From NCBI RefSeq assembly GCF_005405885.1, contig NZ_BJFL01000001.1, positions 62,001 through 126,000 of the forward strand: 64,000 nt of DNA. The letters run 5' to 3'. The position numbers and the translations under genes were made by a program. The notes beneath the pieces are model-generated. The model saw only the letters and a list, made by a program, of their open reading frames with translations. It searched no databases and had not been told where the DNA came from. Shown here piece after piece: positions 33,780-43,738 of this stretch. Each line of letters begins with the position of its first letter. Positions within the stretch are counted from its first letter, which is position 1. The DNA comes from Gandjariella thermophila. GTDB taxonomy: Bacteria; Actinomycetota; Actinomycetes; Mycobacteriales; Pseudonocardiaceae.

Positions 33780-34426
33780 CCATCCCGGCACGTGACCTGC
33801 TGGAGACGGCGCGGCGGGAACTGGCACCCGGCCCGGACGACAACCGGCTGGTCCCGCTGGTCGCGGCGGGCAAGGCGGGCCGCGAGGTGCTCGGGGCACT
33901 CGCCGGCGAGCAGTACCGGATCATCAACAGCGACTGGCGCAGCTTCCTCACCCTCGCCGCCCGGGGCGGTGACGGCCCGACCCGCGAGTTCTTCGCCGGG
34001 CTCGCCCACGGCGAGGGTCTGGTGCTGCCGAAGCTGGTGACCTTCGCCGCCGCCTGCGGCATGGACGAGGCCGCGCTGCGCGAGTACCGACCGCGGGCCG
34101 GCTGCCAGGCGTACCCGGCCTACGTGGCCTGGCTCGCGCTCAACGCCGATCCCCGGGACGCGGTGCTCGCGCTGGTGGCGAACTTCGCGGCGTGGGGCGA
34201 GTACTGCGGTGCGGTGGCCCGCGGTCTGCGCGAGCACTACGGCTTCGACGACAACGGGTGCGCCTTCTTCGACTTCTTCGCCTCGCCCGCGCCCGAAGTG
34301 GAGCAGCAGGCGCTGGCGGCGGTGCAGACCGCGCTGGACGCCGGCTGGGACAGTGCGACGGCGCTCGGCTACGGGCGGCTGGTCCAGGACTACGAGTTGA
34401 TGTTCTGGAACACGCTGGCCGGGTAG
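33776..34426 (+). CDS. tenA: TenA-like (thiaminase II/aminopyrimidine aminohydrolase) protein
   Basis: 216 residues of all-helical TenA fold; YRIINSDWRSFLTL, HGEGLVLPKLVTFAAACGM and the C-terminal LVQDYELMFWNTLAG (with the conserved Glu before FW) are visible. TenA releases hydroxymethylpyrimidine from thiamine breakdown products. The usual catalytic Cys in a PC-x3-Y context is not obvious; the nearest Cys is in WGEYCGAV, so this may be a TenA_E-type enzyme with a different nucleophile arrangement. It is translationally coupled to the NCS1 permease. Confidence 0.72.
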   Translation: MTIPARDLLETARRELAPGPDDNRLVPLVAAGKAGREVLGALAGEQYRIINSDWRSFLTLAARGGDGPTREFFAGLAHGEGLVLPKLVTFAAACGMDEAALREYRPRAGCQAYPAYVAWLALNADPRDAVLALVANFAAWGEYCGAVARGLREHYGFDDNGCAFFDFFASPAPEVEQQALAAVQTALDAGWDSATALGYGRLVQDYELMFWNTLAG

Positions 34427-34464
34427 CGGGCCCGGCTGCCACCCCGGTCGGGTCGTGGCGTGGC

Positions 34465-36642
34465 TCAGCGACCCTCGCCGGAGTGCGGCAGCGGAACCAC
34501 CGAACCGAGGTCGACCGCGGCCCCGTCCACCCAGCCCTCGCGGGTCGGGCCGGCGGCGCGGTGCGGCCGGTCGATGCGACCCCCGTCGACCATGCCGAGG
34601 AAGGCGTCCACCACGCACGGGTCGAACTGGCCGGCTCGGGCGGCGATCAACTGGCCGCGTGCCTCGGCGACGCTCATGGCCGGCTGGTACGCGCGGTCGG
34701 CGAGCATCGCGGCCCACGAGTCGCACACCGCGAGGATCCGCGCCTCGAGCCGAATGTCGGTGCCGCGCAGCCCGCGCGGGTAGCCGGAGCCGTCGAAGCG
34801 TTCGTGGTGCTGCCGGATGATCTCCGCCACCGCCGCCATGCCGGGCACCGCGGCCACCAGCCGGTGCCCGTGGTCGGGATGCTGCCGCAGCAGCCGCCAC
34901 TCCTCCTCGTCCGGCCGGCCCGGCTTGGCCAGCACCGCCTCGGGGACGAGGATCTTGCCGATGTCGTGCAACCGACCGGCCAGCCCGACCGAGCGGGCGA
35001 CGTGCGCGTCCACGCCGATCTCGGCGGCCACCAGCATCGCCCACCGGCCGACCGCGCGGCTGTGCTCGTGCGGGGACATCCTGGCGTCCACGATGTCCGC
35101 CAGGTGGCACAGATAGTCGACCGCGGCCGGGATCTGCTCGCCGACCCCGTCGAGGGCCAGGCCAGGCCCCTCGCCGACCACCACGCTGTCCCGGCCCCTG
35201 GCCTTGGCGGCGTACAGCGCCCGGTCGGCCGCGGCGATCAGCTCGTTCGGATCCTCGGCGTGCACCGGGAAGCTCGCGGTGCCGACCGACACCGTGACGG
35301 CCACCCGGGTGCCGGCGCACACCGTGATCGGCCCCCTGGCCACCCGCTGCCGCAGCCGTTCCGCGATGCCGGGCAACTCGCCCGGGCCGGCGTCGCGGAC
35401 CAGCAGCGCAAACTCCTCGCCGCCGTAGCGGGCCAGCAGGTCACCGGCGCGCGCGGCAGCCCTGAGCCGGCTGGCGATCTCGATCAGTGCCTGGTCGCCC
35501 GCCGGATGGCCGTGCCGGTCGTTGATCGACTTGAAGTGGTCGACGTCGATGATGAATACCGCCATCGGCCGGCCGTTGCGCCGCGCCCTGGCCACCTCCA
35601 CGGGTAACTGGGCCTGGAAGAACCTGCGGGTGCGCAGCCCGGTCAGCGCGTCGGTGATGGCCACCTGCCGCTGGTCCGCCACCAGGACGGCCAGCCGGGT
35701 GATGGTCAGCACGAACAGCACCGCGCAGGCGACCGCGATGGCCGGTACGTCCGCCGCCGCTCCGCGCAGGTGCTGGACGATCAGCGTGGCCGGCGCGATC
35801 AGCGCGGCCGCGGTGAGCGCGGCGATCCGGGCCGGGCCGAGGCTGGCGTCGCGGGGTGGGCAGCGGTCGCCGAGTTGCGCCACGGTCGGGTGCAGCGCGG
35901 CCGCGCCGAGCGCCATGTTGCCGCCGAGCCAGATCGCGTCGAGGAAGTTGCCGGCCTGGTAGCTGCCGACAAGCTGCTGCCAGACGTAGACGGTGTCCGC
36001 GGTGAGGATGGCCAGCAGGTTGGTGCTCAGCAGGAAGAAGGCGGCGGGCCGGCGGCCGCCGCCGAGGATCAGCCGCAACGCCACCGCCAGCATGGCCAGG
36101 TCCATCACCGGATAGGTCAGCGACGTCAGCTTGACCAGCAGCGGCGAGTCGGCGCGGGCCTGCGGACCGATCAGGTACAGCCAGGACAGCATCGCGCCGA
36201 CCACACCGAGCACCGCCGCGTCCAGCAGGCTGGGCAGGTCCCGGCCGGGCGTGCGGCGCCGGATCAGCAGCGTCAGCGCCGCCACCACCAGCGGGTAGTG
36301 CGCGATGTAGAGCGGATCGGCGAAGGACGGGTACGCGGTGCTGCCGAGCAGGTAGTGGGAGACGTAGAAGGTGGTGTCCGCGGCCGCGTACACCACCTGG
36401 CTGGCCGCCAGCAGCAGCCACGGTAACCGCGGCTCCGGGCGGTTCTTGATCATCCCGTACAGCACCGCGGCCGCCGCGGAGGCGCTGGCCGCGCAGTACA
36501 CCACCACCCGGACCACCCGCCCGGAGCCCGATGGCGGCACCTGGTAGTAGCCCACCACCAGCGCCGTACCGACCATCAGGTAGCAGGAAACGCAGCCGAG
36601 CCAGTCCCGCCTGGAGGTGGCGCGGGTGCCGGTCGCGGCCAT
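34465..36642 (-). CDS. Membrane GGDEF + HD-GYP cyclic-di-GMP enzyme
   Basis: 725 residues. Eight or nine membrane helices fill residues 16-325. A GGDEF domain follows with active GGEEF (407-411) and an I-site RAGD (398-401) five residues before it, so it can make c-di-GMP with product inhibition. Then an HD-GYP-type domain, with HDIGK (559-563) and HHERFDGSGYPRGL (612-625), can degrade c-di-GMP. Both sets of catalytic residues look intact. GGAGAGGA precedes ATG 36642. It lies downstream of glnA on the same strand, 152 nt away. Confidence 0.92.
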   Translation of the reverse strand: MAATGTRATSRRDWLGCVSCYLMVGTALVVGYYQVPPSGSGRVVRVVVYCAASASAAAAVLYGMIKNRPEPRLPWLLLAASQVVYAAADTTFYVSHYLLGSTAYPSFADPLYIAHYPLVVAALTLLIRRRTPGRDLPSLLDAAVLGVVGAMLSWLYLIGPQARADSPLLVKLTSLTYPVMDLAMLAVALRLILGGGRRPAAFFLLSTNLLAILTADTVYVWQQLVGSYQAGNFLDAIWLGGNMALGAAALHPTVAQLGDRCPPRDASLGPARIAALTAAALIAPATLIVQHLRGAAADVPAIAVACAVLFVLTITRLAVLVADQRQVAITDALTGLRTRRFFQAQLPVEVARARRNGRPMAVFIIDVDHFKSINDRHGHPAGDQALIEIASRLRAAARAGDLLARYGGEEFALLVRDAGPGELPGIAERLRQRVARGPITVCAGTRVAVTVSVGTASFPVHAEDPNELIAAADRALYAAKARGRDSVVVGEGPGLALDGVGEQIPAAVDYLCHLADIVDARMSPHEHSRAVGRWAMLVAAEIGVDAHVARSVGLAGRLHDIGKILVPEAVLAKPGRPDEEEWRLLRQHPDHGHRLVAAVPGMAAVAEIIRQHHERFDGSGYPRGLRGTDIRLEARILAVCDSWAAMLADRAYQPAMSVAEARGQLIAARAGQFDPCVVDAFLGMVDGGRIDRPHRAAGPTREGWVDGAAVDLGSVVPLPHSGEGR

Positions 36643-36794
36643 GGCGTCCTCTCCGCAGTCGGCGCGCTGGCACCGGAAGCCAGCCGTTCGGTGGCCATGT
36701 TGCGCCGACGAGACTAACGGATGATCACCAGGTGGCAACCCGTCACGGAGCCATGGTTCCCGCGGACGCCGGTGACTTCCCCCGGTCGGCCCAG

Positions 36795-38219
<1,425 letters not shown>

Positions 38220-39103
38220 CCCTGTCGACTCCTTCGGTCGGACGTGGCGGGATGGTTGGTCCCCCGTGCTGATGCCGGGTGCGGTGCCGTGTTCGGTGGA
38301 AAGGGTCGGCACCGCCCCGATCGGATGGGAAACGATTTTGGGCGGATGATTCTTTTCCAGGCGAGGCCGCAGCGGGTTTCGTCGCCGACATCCGAACCAT
38401 ACGCCGGGCCGGGTCACCGCGCCGGGCCACGGCCGGTCATGCGCACGCCGCGGGCCCGATTCCTCGAAGGGACAACCATCCGGCGGGCGGGTGACCGGGA
38501 AAACCACCCCAACGAGTGACTCCAGGCATGCGCTACCGCCCCGGACGACGGCACGTCACGTCCAGCCGCCCAGGCAACCACGGGCGAGGCATCCGAGCTC
38601 GCCTGGATGCCGAGGTGATGCTGGTGCAGACCACTGCGGACGCGTGCAAGCACCGGCCGCCGCCGGCCAGCTACGGACCGTGGAGGCGAGCCGGACGCCG
38701 GCCTGTGGCTCACCACCGGCAGCGGCGACAAGCACAGCACCCCGCAACAACAGCGACGACCAGATCCTGCACGTCGCGCTGAACTGACAGCTCCGGCGCG
38801 GGCCGGGAGTGACCACGAACCCACCGGCCGGCGCTGCTGTCCAACGCATTACCGAATACTGTCCGCCGCGACCAGGGTTTCCGCGCCGGTGAATGCGTCG
38901 ATGAGTCCGGGTGGAGTCGTCCGCGACCACCATCGGGTGGCACAAAAAAGCGCCGTTCGTATCACGGCCGCATGGTTTCCGGGATCCCGCGTTGTTAAGT
39001 CAATGCCGGCCGCCGCTGTTGCTCCGTTCAGCGGGCATGACGAAAGCGGGTACGGCGCTACCGTAGGCCGCCACTTTCCCCCGAATTCTTTGGGAGGCCC
39101 GCG
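38220..39103. other. Gene-poor region upstream of glnA
   Basis: Nearly 900 bases between divergent glnA and the DUF4360 gene. Several frames are open on both strands (for example 38516-38782 and 38556-38945) but show no family motif, no ribosome site and skewed composition. The glnA promoter must be in 38230-38400, where GATTTTGGGCGGATGATTC is locally AT-rich. Nothing else is recognisable. Confidence 0.4.
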
Positions 39104-39733
39104 ATGCTCGGTGCGCTCTCCGCCGCCGGTTTGGCGCTGTCACTCATTGTGTCACCGGCCTTTTCCACGCCGCCGCCGCCGGACAAGATCGTGATCGACG
39201 TGGTCACCGTGAACGGCTCCGGCTGCCCGGCAGGCACCGCCGCCGTCGCCGTCTCCGCCGACAACACCGCCTTCACCGTGACCTACAGCAAGTTCCTCGC
39301 CCAGGTCGGCGTCGGCGCCGCGCCGACGGACTTCCGGAAGAACTGCCAGCTCAGCCTCCGCGTACACGTCCCGCAGGGCTTCACCTACGCGATCGCGCAG
39401 GCCGACTACCGCGGTTTCGCGCACCTGGAAAAGGGCGCGAGCGCGCTCGAGCGAGCCAACTACTACTTCCAGGGCAACTCGCCGACCGCCTACGTCAACC
39501 ATTCCTTCTCCGGCCCGGCCGACAACGACTGGCAGACCACCGACCGGACCGACGTCGCCCAACTCGTCTACCAGCCCTGCGGCGAGGAGCGCAACTTCAA
39601 CATCAACGCCGAGTTGCGGGTCAGTGCCGGCACGTCCGATCCCAAGACGACGACCAGCTTCATCACGATGGACTCGACGGACGGCAGCATCAGCACCACC
39701 TATCACTTCGCCTGGAAGTCCTGCCCCGCCTGA
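39104..39733 (+). CDS. Secreted DUF4360 protein
   Basis: 209 residues with a short signal peptide (LGALSAAGLALSLIVSPAFS). The mature protein starts PPPPDKIVIDVVTVNGSGCPAGTAAVAVS and continues with NTAFTVTYSKFLAQVG and CQLSLRVHVPQGFTYAI, all DUF4360 features; four cysteines are present in the mature part. The family is common in fungi and streptomycetes and its role is unknown. GGGAGG precedes ATG 39104. A 16-bp terminator follows. Confidence 0.82.
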   Translation: MLGALSAAGLALSLIVSPAFSTPPPPDKIVIDVVTVNGSGCPAGTAAVAVSADNTAFTVTYSKFLAQVGVGAAPTDFRKNCQLSLRVHVPQGFTYAIAQADYRGFAHLEKGASALERANYYFQGNSPTAYVNHSFSGPADNDWQTTDRTDVAQLVYQPCGEERNFNINAELRVSAGTSDPKTTTSFITMDSTDGSISTTYHFAWKSCPA

Positions 39734-39740
39734 TCGAGGC

Positions 39741-39776
39741 GCTCCGGGTCCGTGACGTCGGTCACGGACCCGGAGC
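39741..39776 (+). terminator. Perfect 16-bp terminator stem
   Basis: 39741-39756 pairs perfectly with 39761-39776 around the tetraloop GTCG, 7 nt after the DUF4360 stop codon. Confidence 0.72.
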
Positions 39777-39851
39777 ATCGGCCGCCGCGGCATCAGCGAT
39801 CCGTCGGCCGGCGTACAGCTTTCTCCCAGGTTGGTTGGCGACACTGGTCCC

Positions 39852-40562
39852 GTGCTGCGACAGGTCCGGGGGTGGTGGCCCCGGTTGAGGTTCCGGGGCG
39901 GCCTCACCCGGTGGGTGCCGCTGCCGACCACGACGCCGTTCACCTTCTGGTACCTGCTCACCCTGCTGGCGACCACCGTGGTGCTGCGGTCGGTGACCGC
40001 GCCGGTGGCCCGCCGGCTGCTCGCCGCCGCCAGCACCGACGCGCACAACCTTCAGCGCCATCCGCTGCTGTCGCTGGTCGCCAGTGCGCTCTGGCTGGGA
40101 GACACGCACTGGCTGCCCTACGTGCTGATCTTCGCGGTGGCGATCGCGCCGCTGGAACGCCGGATCGGCGCCGGGTGGACCGCCGTGGTGTTCGCCAGCG
40201 GGCACGTCGTCGCCACCCTGGTCACCGAGTTGCCGGTGCTGTGGGCGATCACCGCGCACGTGCTGCCGGGCGCCGCCGGCCGCTGGGTCGACGTCGGGGT
40301 GAGCTACGGCTTCTTCTGCACCGCCGGGGCACTGACCAACGGGCTGTCCCGGCAGGCGCACTCCTGGACGATCGCCGGGCTCTACGCCGTCATCACGGCC
40401 CTGTACCTGGTCAGCGGGCCGGCGGAACTGTCCTCGGCGGTCACCTTCGCCGGGCACCTGGTGGCCACCCACGTCGGCATGCTCTGCTGGCGTCCGTGGC
40501 TGCGCCGCCGCGGTTGGCCGCCATCCGGCCCGGGCGTGGTGGTCGCGGCACGCCAACCCTGA
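39852..40562 (+). CDS. Rhomboid-like membrane protein
   Basis: About 236 residues with six hydrophobic segments. The first loop has DAHNLQRHPLLSLVASALWLG, the usual N-terminal landmark of actinobacterial rhomboid-like proteins. A candidate Ser lies in DVGVSYGFF (rhomboid GxSx) and a His in the last helix in FAGHLVATHVGM, so the Ser-His dyad of an intramembrane protease could be present, though the GxSG motif is not exact. The start is uncertain: GTG 39852 or TTG 39831, neither with a strong ribosome site. Confidence 0.68.
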   Translation: MLRQVRGWWPRLRFRGGLTRWVPLPTTTPFTFWYLLTLLATTVVLRSVTAPVARRLLAAASTDAHNLQRHPLLSLVASALWLGDTHWLPYVLIFAVAIAPLERRIGAGWTAVVFASGHVVATLVTELPVLWAITAHVLPGAAGRWVDVGVSYGFFCTAGALTNGLSRQAHSWTIAGLYAVITALYLVSGPAELSSAVTFAGHLVATHVGMLCWRPWLRRRGWPPSGPGVVVAARQP

Positions 40563-40642
40563 CCGGGCAGCGCCGCGCGGGCGCCCGCACCCGGCGGATC
40601 GGGCGCCGGGAGCGGTCGCGGGGAGGCGGTCACCGCGGTCGG

Positions 40643-40687
40643 CCCGGGTGGGCGACGGCCTGGGGGCGGGGCCGCCGCCCACCCGGG
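40643..40687. terminator. 12-bp perfect stem-loop, first of two
   Basis: CCCGGGTGGGCG (40643-40654) pairs with CGCCCACCCGGG (40676-40687), loop 21 nt, between two convergent genes. A second, stronger stem follows 31 nt on. Confidence 0.6.
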
Positions 40688-40718
40688 AAAGGCGACGGTC
40701 CGGGGGGAGACCGCCGCG

Positions 40719-40760
40719 CCCCGAACCGGCGAGTTGGGGGGCGACGTCGCCGGTTCGGGG
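40719..40760. terminator. 14-bp perfect stem-loop, second of two
   Basis: 40719-40732 pairs perfectly with 40747-40760, loop 14 nt. Being 25 nt from the end of the leftward gene, it most likely ends that transcript, with the first stem serving the rhomboid-like gene. Confidence 0.65.
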
Positions 40761-40785
40761 AGCCGTGGGCGACTCGGGACGGGGT

Positions 40786-41442
40786 CTAGTGGCTGGGGTG
40801 GTCGGTAGGTCGGCCGGTGGGGTGGGTGCTCGGCGCGCTTCCGTGGTGGCCGTTCGGCTCTTCGCTCGGCCGGCCGTTGCCGCCGGAATGGTCGGCGCCC
40901 GGCGCCCCGGCGAGCAGCCCGGCGCAGTAGCCGGGCACCCGGTCCGGGCCACCCGCGGTGTCGATCAGTACGCGGAACGCGGGACTCTGCAGCGCCTTGC
41001 CGTGGTCGGAGCCGGCGCCCGCGGTGTAGGCGTGGCAGAGCCCGACCAGCGAGGGGTTGGGGGATGGCCGGTCGCTCGGGCCGTTGGTGCGCGCGTCGGC
41101 GGACCCGGTGGTGGTCGGCGGTGCATCGGCCGCGGATTCGGGGGCGGGGTGGCCGGTGGGCGGCGCACTGTGCTCCGCGGACAGGCTGCCGCTGGCGGCG
41201 AGCGCGACGCCGCCGACGGTGGTGGCCGCCACCGCGGCGATCGCGGCGGCCTTCGCGGTGAGCAACCGACCGCGCATGGTTTCGATCATGGAACGCCTCC
41301 GGGGCTGGTGGGCTGGGGAGCGCGCGTTCCGGAACGCCGCCAGGGCGGCCTGCTCGCCGGCGAGTTCGCCGTCGCGGGCCGGGGCGGCCGCGGCGGCGAG
41401 CAGGTCGGCGAGTCGGTCGGAACCGGGGTGCTGCGCGCTCAT
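40786..41442 (-). CDS. Single-pass membrane protein, probable anti-sigma partner
   Basis: 218 residues. An acidic/Ala-rich N terminus (DRLADLLAAAAAPARDGEL) precedes a membrane helix at about 65-85 (TAKAAAIAAVAATTVGGVALAAS), then a Pro/Ser/Thr-rich external part with two cysteines (VGLCHAY, VPGYCAGLL) and a His/Gly-rich tail. Its ATG overlaps the stop of the ECF sigma gene (ATGA at 41439-41442). Position and topology suggest an anti-sigma or sigma-associated membrane protein, but no zinc anti-sigma motif is present. Confidence 0.65.
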   Translation of the reverse strand: MSAQHPGSDRLADLLAAAAAPARDGELAGEQAALAAFRNARSPAHQPRRRSMIETMRGRLLTAKAAAIAAVAATTVGGVALAASGSLSAEHSAPPTGHPAPESAADAPPTTTGSADARTNGPSDRPSPNPSLVGLCHAYTAGAGSDHGKALQSPAFRVLIDTAGGPDRVPGYCAGLLAGAPGADHSGGNGRPSEEPNGHHGSAPSTHPTGRPTDHPSH

Positions 41443-42164
41443 CTCATGCCCTTCAGCGTCGAAGCGCTCGGTTGTGTCACAGTGGCCGGCGATGGCGGGG
41501 TGGCCGCGCCCTCGCGCAGGTACTCCGCCAGCCGGTGCAGCCCGCGGTAGGCGGCGGTGCGGACCGCCCCGGGACTCTTGCCCAGTACCCGTGCCGCGCC
41601 CTTCGCGTCCAGGCCGACCACCGCGCGCAGCAGCACCGCCTCGGCCTGGTCGGTGGGCAGCCGGGCGATCAGCGCCAGCGCCGCCTCGGTGGTCACCGCC
41701 TCCAGCGCGGCCCCCGCGGTGTCCTCCCGCCCCGGCATCTCACGCAGCCGATCGTCCTGCGCCTCCGCCGCCGGTCGCCGGCGTTCCCGGCGCAGGTGGT
41801 CCATGGCCCGGTGCCTGGCGATGGTGGCCACCCACCCACGGAACCCGTCCGCGTCGCCACGGAACGACACGACGTCCCTCGCGACCTGCAACCACGTCTC
41901 GGACGCCACGTCCTCGGCGTCGTCGCCGACGAGCACCCGCAGGTAGCGCAGCATGCCGGGTTGGACAGCGCGGTAGAGCACCCGGAAGGCGTCCTCGTCG
42001 CCGCCCCGGGCGCGGTGCACCGCGGCGGTGAGGTCGGCGTCGCCCGGACGTGACCGGGCCAGCCGGTCGAGTGCTCTCTCCGGGCCCTCCGCCGGCGACG
42101 CCACCACATCGGTGGGCCGCCGGCGCCCGCCATGCTGCGCCGCATCTCGCACGCGGGACATCAT
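41439..42164 (-). CDS. ECF-type RNA polymerase sigma factor
   Basis: 241 residues. Region 2: VLYRAVQPGMLRYLRVLVGDDAEDVASETWLQVARDVVSF and GWVATIARHRAMDHLRR. Region 4: LPTDQAEAVLLRAVVGLDAKGAARVLGKSPGAVRTAAYRGLHRL. The first 45 residues before region 2 and the last 20 are low-complexity. It directs RNA polymerase to a stress or envelope regulon not identifiable here. The start could be ATG 42164 or the next codon. It is cotranscribed with the membrane protein downstream. Confidence 0.87.
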   Translation of the reverse strand: MMSRVRDAAQHGGRRRPTDVVASPAEGPERALDRLARSRPGDADLTAAVHRARGGDEDAFRVLYRAVQPGMLRYLRVLVGDDAEDVASETWLQVARDVVSFRGDADGFRGWVATIARHRAMDHLRRERRRPAAEAQDDRLREMPGREDTAGAALEAVTTEAALALIARLPTDQAEAVLLRAVVGLDAKGAARVLGKSPGAVRTAAYRGLHRLAEYLREGAATPPSPATVTQPSASTLKGMR

Positions 42165-42303
42165 CGGTCACGCCCGCGCGCACCAGAAGCGACCGCCGCG
42201 GAAAAGGGCGGCCGCACCGCAACGAAACCGCTCATCAGCGACAAAAAAGGGCAATACCTCGCCCGGTCGACGCTCCGCCGTCACCGCCCGGCCGCCGCGT
42301 CGG

Positions 42304-43005
42304 TCAGCGCGACGTGCCGGCGGACCGACCGGTGATGGTCGAACTCGGCGGGGGTGGCGTGGATTCGCTGCTCGGCTCGGGGGAGGCGGTGGTGGGCGTG
42401 GCGGCGTCGCTTGTGGACGGTACGGCCGTGGACGGTGGCGCGGTGGTCACCGCGCTGCCCCGGAACCGGGCCCGGTACACCGCGTACCGGCTGCATCCGG
42501 CGGCCGCGGCCAGGTCGTCCGAGGTGACGTCTTCGGCGAAGCGGTCGTGCAGCAGCTCACATACCCGGCGGGCGATCACCGGGTCGTCGACCGGTCGCGG
42601 CTGCCACGCGCCCGCCCGGCGCAGCGCGGCACGCCGCACCAGGGCGCCCACCGCGGCAGCCAACCGCTCGTCCCGCGCCAGCCGGCCACCGCGGCCGACC
42701 AGCGTCGCGTGCAGCGCCCGCAACGCTTCGGCCAGCACCGGATCGTGCACCACGGGATGGACGAACAGCGGTGCGCCGGCGGAACGGCCGGCCGCGTCGC
42801 CGAGCACCTCGGTGACCAGTTCTGGTCCGATGTGCACGATGCGGTAGGTGAACCCCAGTTCGGTGGCGGCGTGACCGTCGTGCGGTTCGTCCGGGTTGAA
42901 TGCCATCACCATGCCGGCCGCGCTGGTGTGCGCGGCGCCGCGGCAGGCGAAGCGCTGCGCGCCCAGCTCGGTGGCACCGAACGAGTAGGTGTCGTGGCTG
43001 TGCGT
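42304..43005 (-). pseudogene. Truncated AraC-family regulator with N-terminal sensor
   Basis: The surviving frame begins right after a TGA (43006-43008) with THSHDTYSFGATELGAQRF, the cupin-type AraC sensor minus its first 30 or so residues. It runs through FNPDEPHDGHAATELGFTYR into the helix-turn-helix region LHDRFAEDVTSDDLAAAAGC and breaks at YAVYRARFRG near 42465; the rest is unrelated low-complexity Pro/Ser/Thr. Both ends of the gene are lost. An upstream ATG in another frame (43045) would need a frameshift. Confidence 0.6.
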
Positions 43006-43043
43006 TCAAGACCAGGTGGCCGGTGACCGGTGAGCATTCGCCC

Positions 43044-43307
43044 ATGCGCTGTTACCTGCCGCTCGTGGTGGTGATGTGCCTGTGGGGCAGTACGTTCGCC
43101 GCTTCCAAGGCCGCGGTCGCCGATGTGCCGCATGAGGTTGCCGCGTTCCTGCGGTTCGGCGGCGGTGCGGTGGTGCTCGTCGCCGTGCTCGGGCTGCGCT
43201 CCGGGCACGAGGAACCGCGCGGGATTGCCGCGGCCAGCGAGCGGACTGCGGAACCAGCCGTTCAGTCCTTGAACGCGTTCAAACCGGGGAGTAGCGTCTC
43301 ATCCTGA
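43044..43307 (+). pseudogene. EamA/DMT transporter, N-terminal fragment
   Basis: ATG 43044 opens RCYLPLVVVMCLWGSTFAAS and VPHEVAAFLRFGGGAVVL, the first two helices of an EamA permease, then leaves the family after about 55 codons and ends at 43307. The remaining eight helices are missing. It is divergent from the truncated AraC gene, a pairing often seen for intact AraC/EamA gene pairs, so a deletion has probably hit both. Confidence 0.6.
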
Positions 43308-43317
43308 ACGTGTTCAA
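43269..43317 (+). promoter_or_regulatory. Promoter with two TetR-type operators
   Basis: TTGAACGCGTTCAA (43269-43282, perfect dyad) and CTGAACGTGTTCAA (43304-43317) are two copies of TTGAAC-N2-GTTCAA, centres 35 bp apart. TTGAAC also serves as a -35, with TAGCGT (43292-43297) 17 nt later as the -10, so the operators cover the -35 and the start site. The nearby TetR gene in the same operon is the likely binder. Confidence 0.7.
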
Positions 43318-43341
43318 ACAACGGAGGGAGGCTGATCCGCC

Positions 43342-43725
43342 ATGACGACGGTGGTCTTCAGCTATGTCCTGTACCTCTTACTCAGCGTGCTGCTCACGGC
43401 ATGGGTCGGCCGCATGCTCACCCGGCACGGGCGGGTGTACCTCGCCGAGGTCTTCCGCGGTGACGAGCGGCTGGCCGCGGCCCTCAACCAGCTGCTGGTG
43501 ATCGGCTTCTACCTGGTCAACCTCGGGTTCATCGCCTTGTGGCTGCACATCGACCAGCGCGTCGTGGACGTCCGGGGGGTGTTCGAGACGTTGTCGCTGA
43601 AGCTCGGCATCGTGCTGCTCGTCATCGGGGCACTTCACATGGTGAACCTGTGGATCTTCGCCCGGATCCGGCACAACGCCCTGCTGCGCACGCAGCTCAC
43701 CGGGTCCCCGCGGCAAACGGGCTGA
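43342..43725 (+). CDS. Three-helix membrane protein in a TetR operon
   Basis: 127 residues, three clear hydrophobic segments (SYVLYLLLSVLLTAWVG, LLVIGFYLVNLGFIALWL, GIVLLVIGALHMVNLWIF), with conserved-looking RHGRVYLAEVFRGDERLAAALN between the first two. I do not recognise a named family. It is the first gene after the dual-operator promoter and lies 13 nt before the TetR gene, so it is most likely the function that the regulator controls. GGAGGGAGG precedes ATG 43342. Confidence 0.68.
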   Translation: MTTVVFSYVLYLLLSVLLTAWVGRMLTRHGRVYLAEVFRGDERLAAALNQLLVIGFYLVNLGFIALWLHIDQRVVDVRGVFETLSLKLGIVLLVIGALHMVNLWIFARIRHNALLRTQLTGSPRQTG

Positions 43726-43738
43726 CCAGCCGGTTACC

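Noticed and set aside
38491-38945. Open frames on both strands in the gap between glnA and the DUF4360 gene.
   Set aside because: No ribosome sites, no recognisable motifs and mutually overlapping; treated as non-coding.
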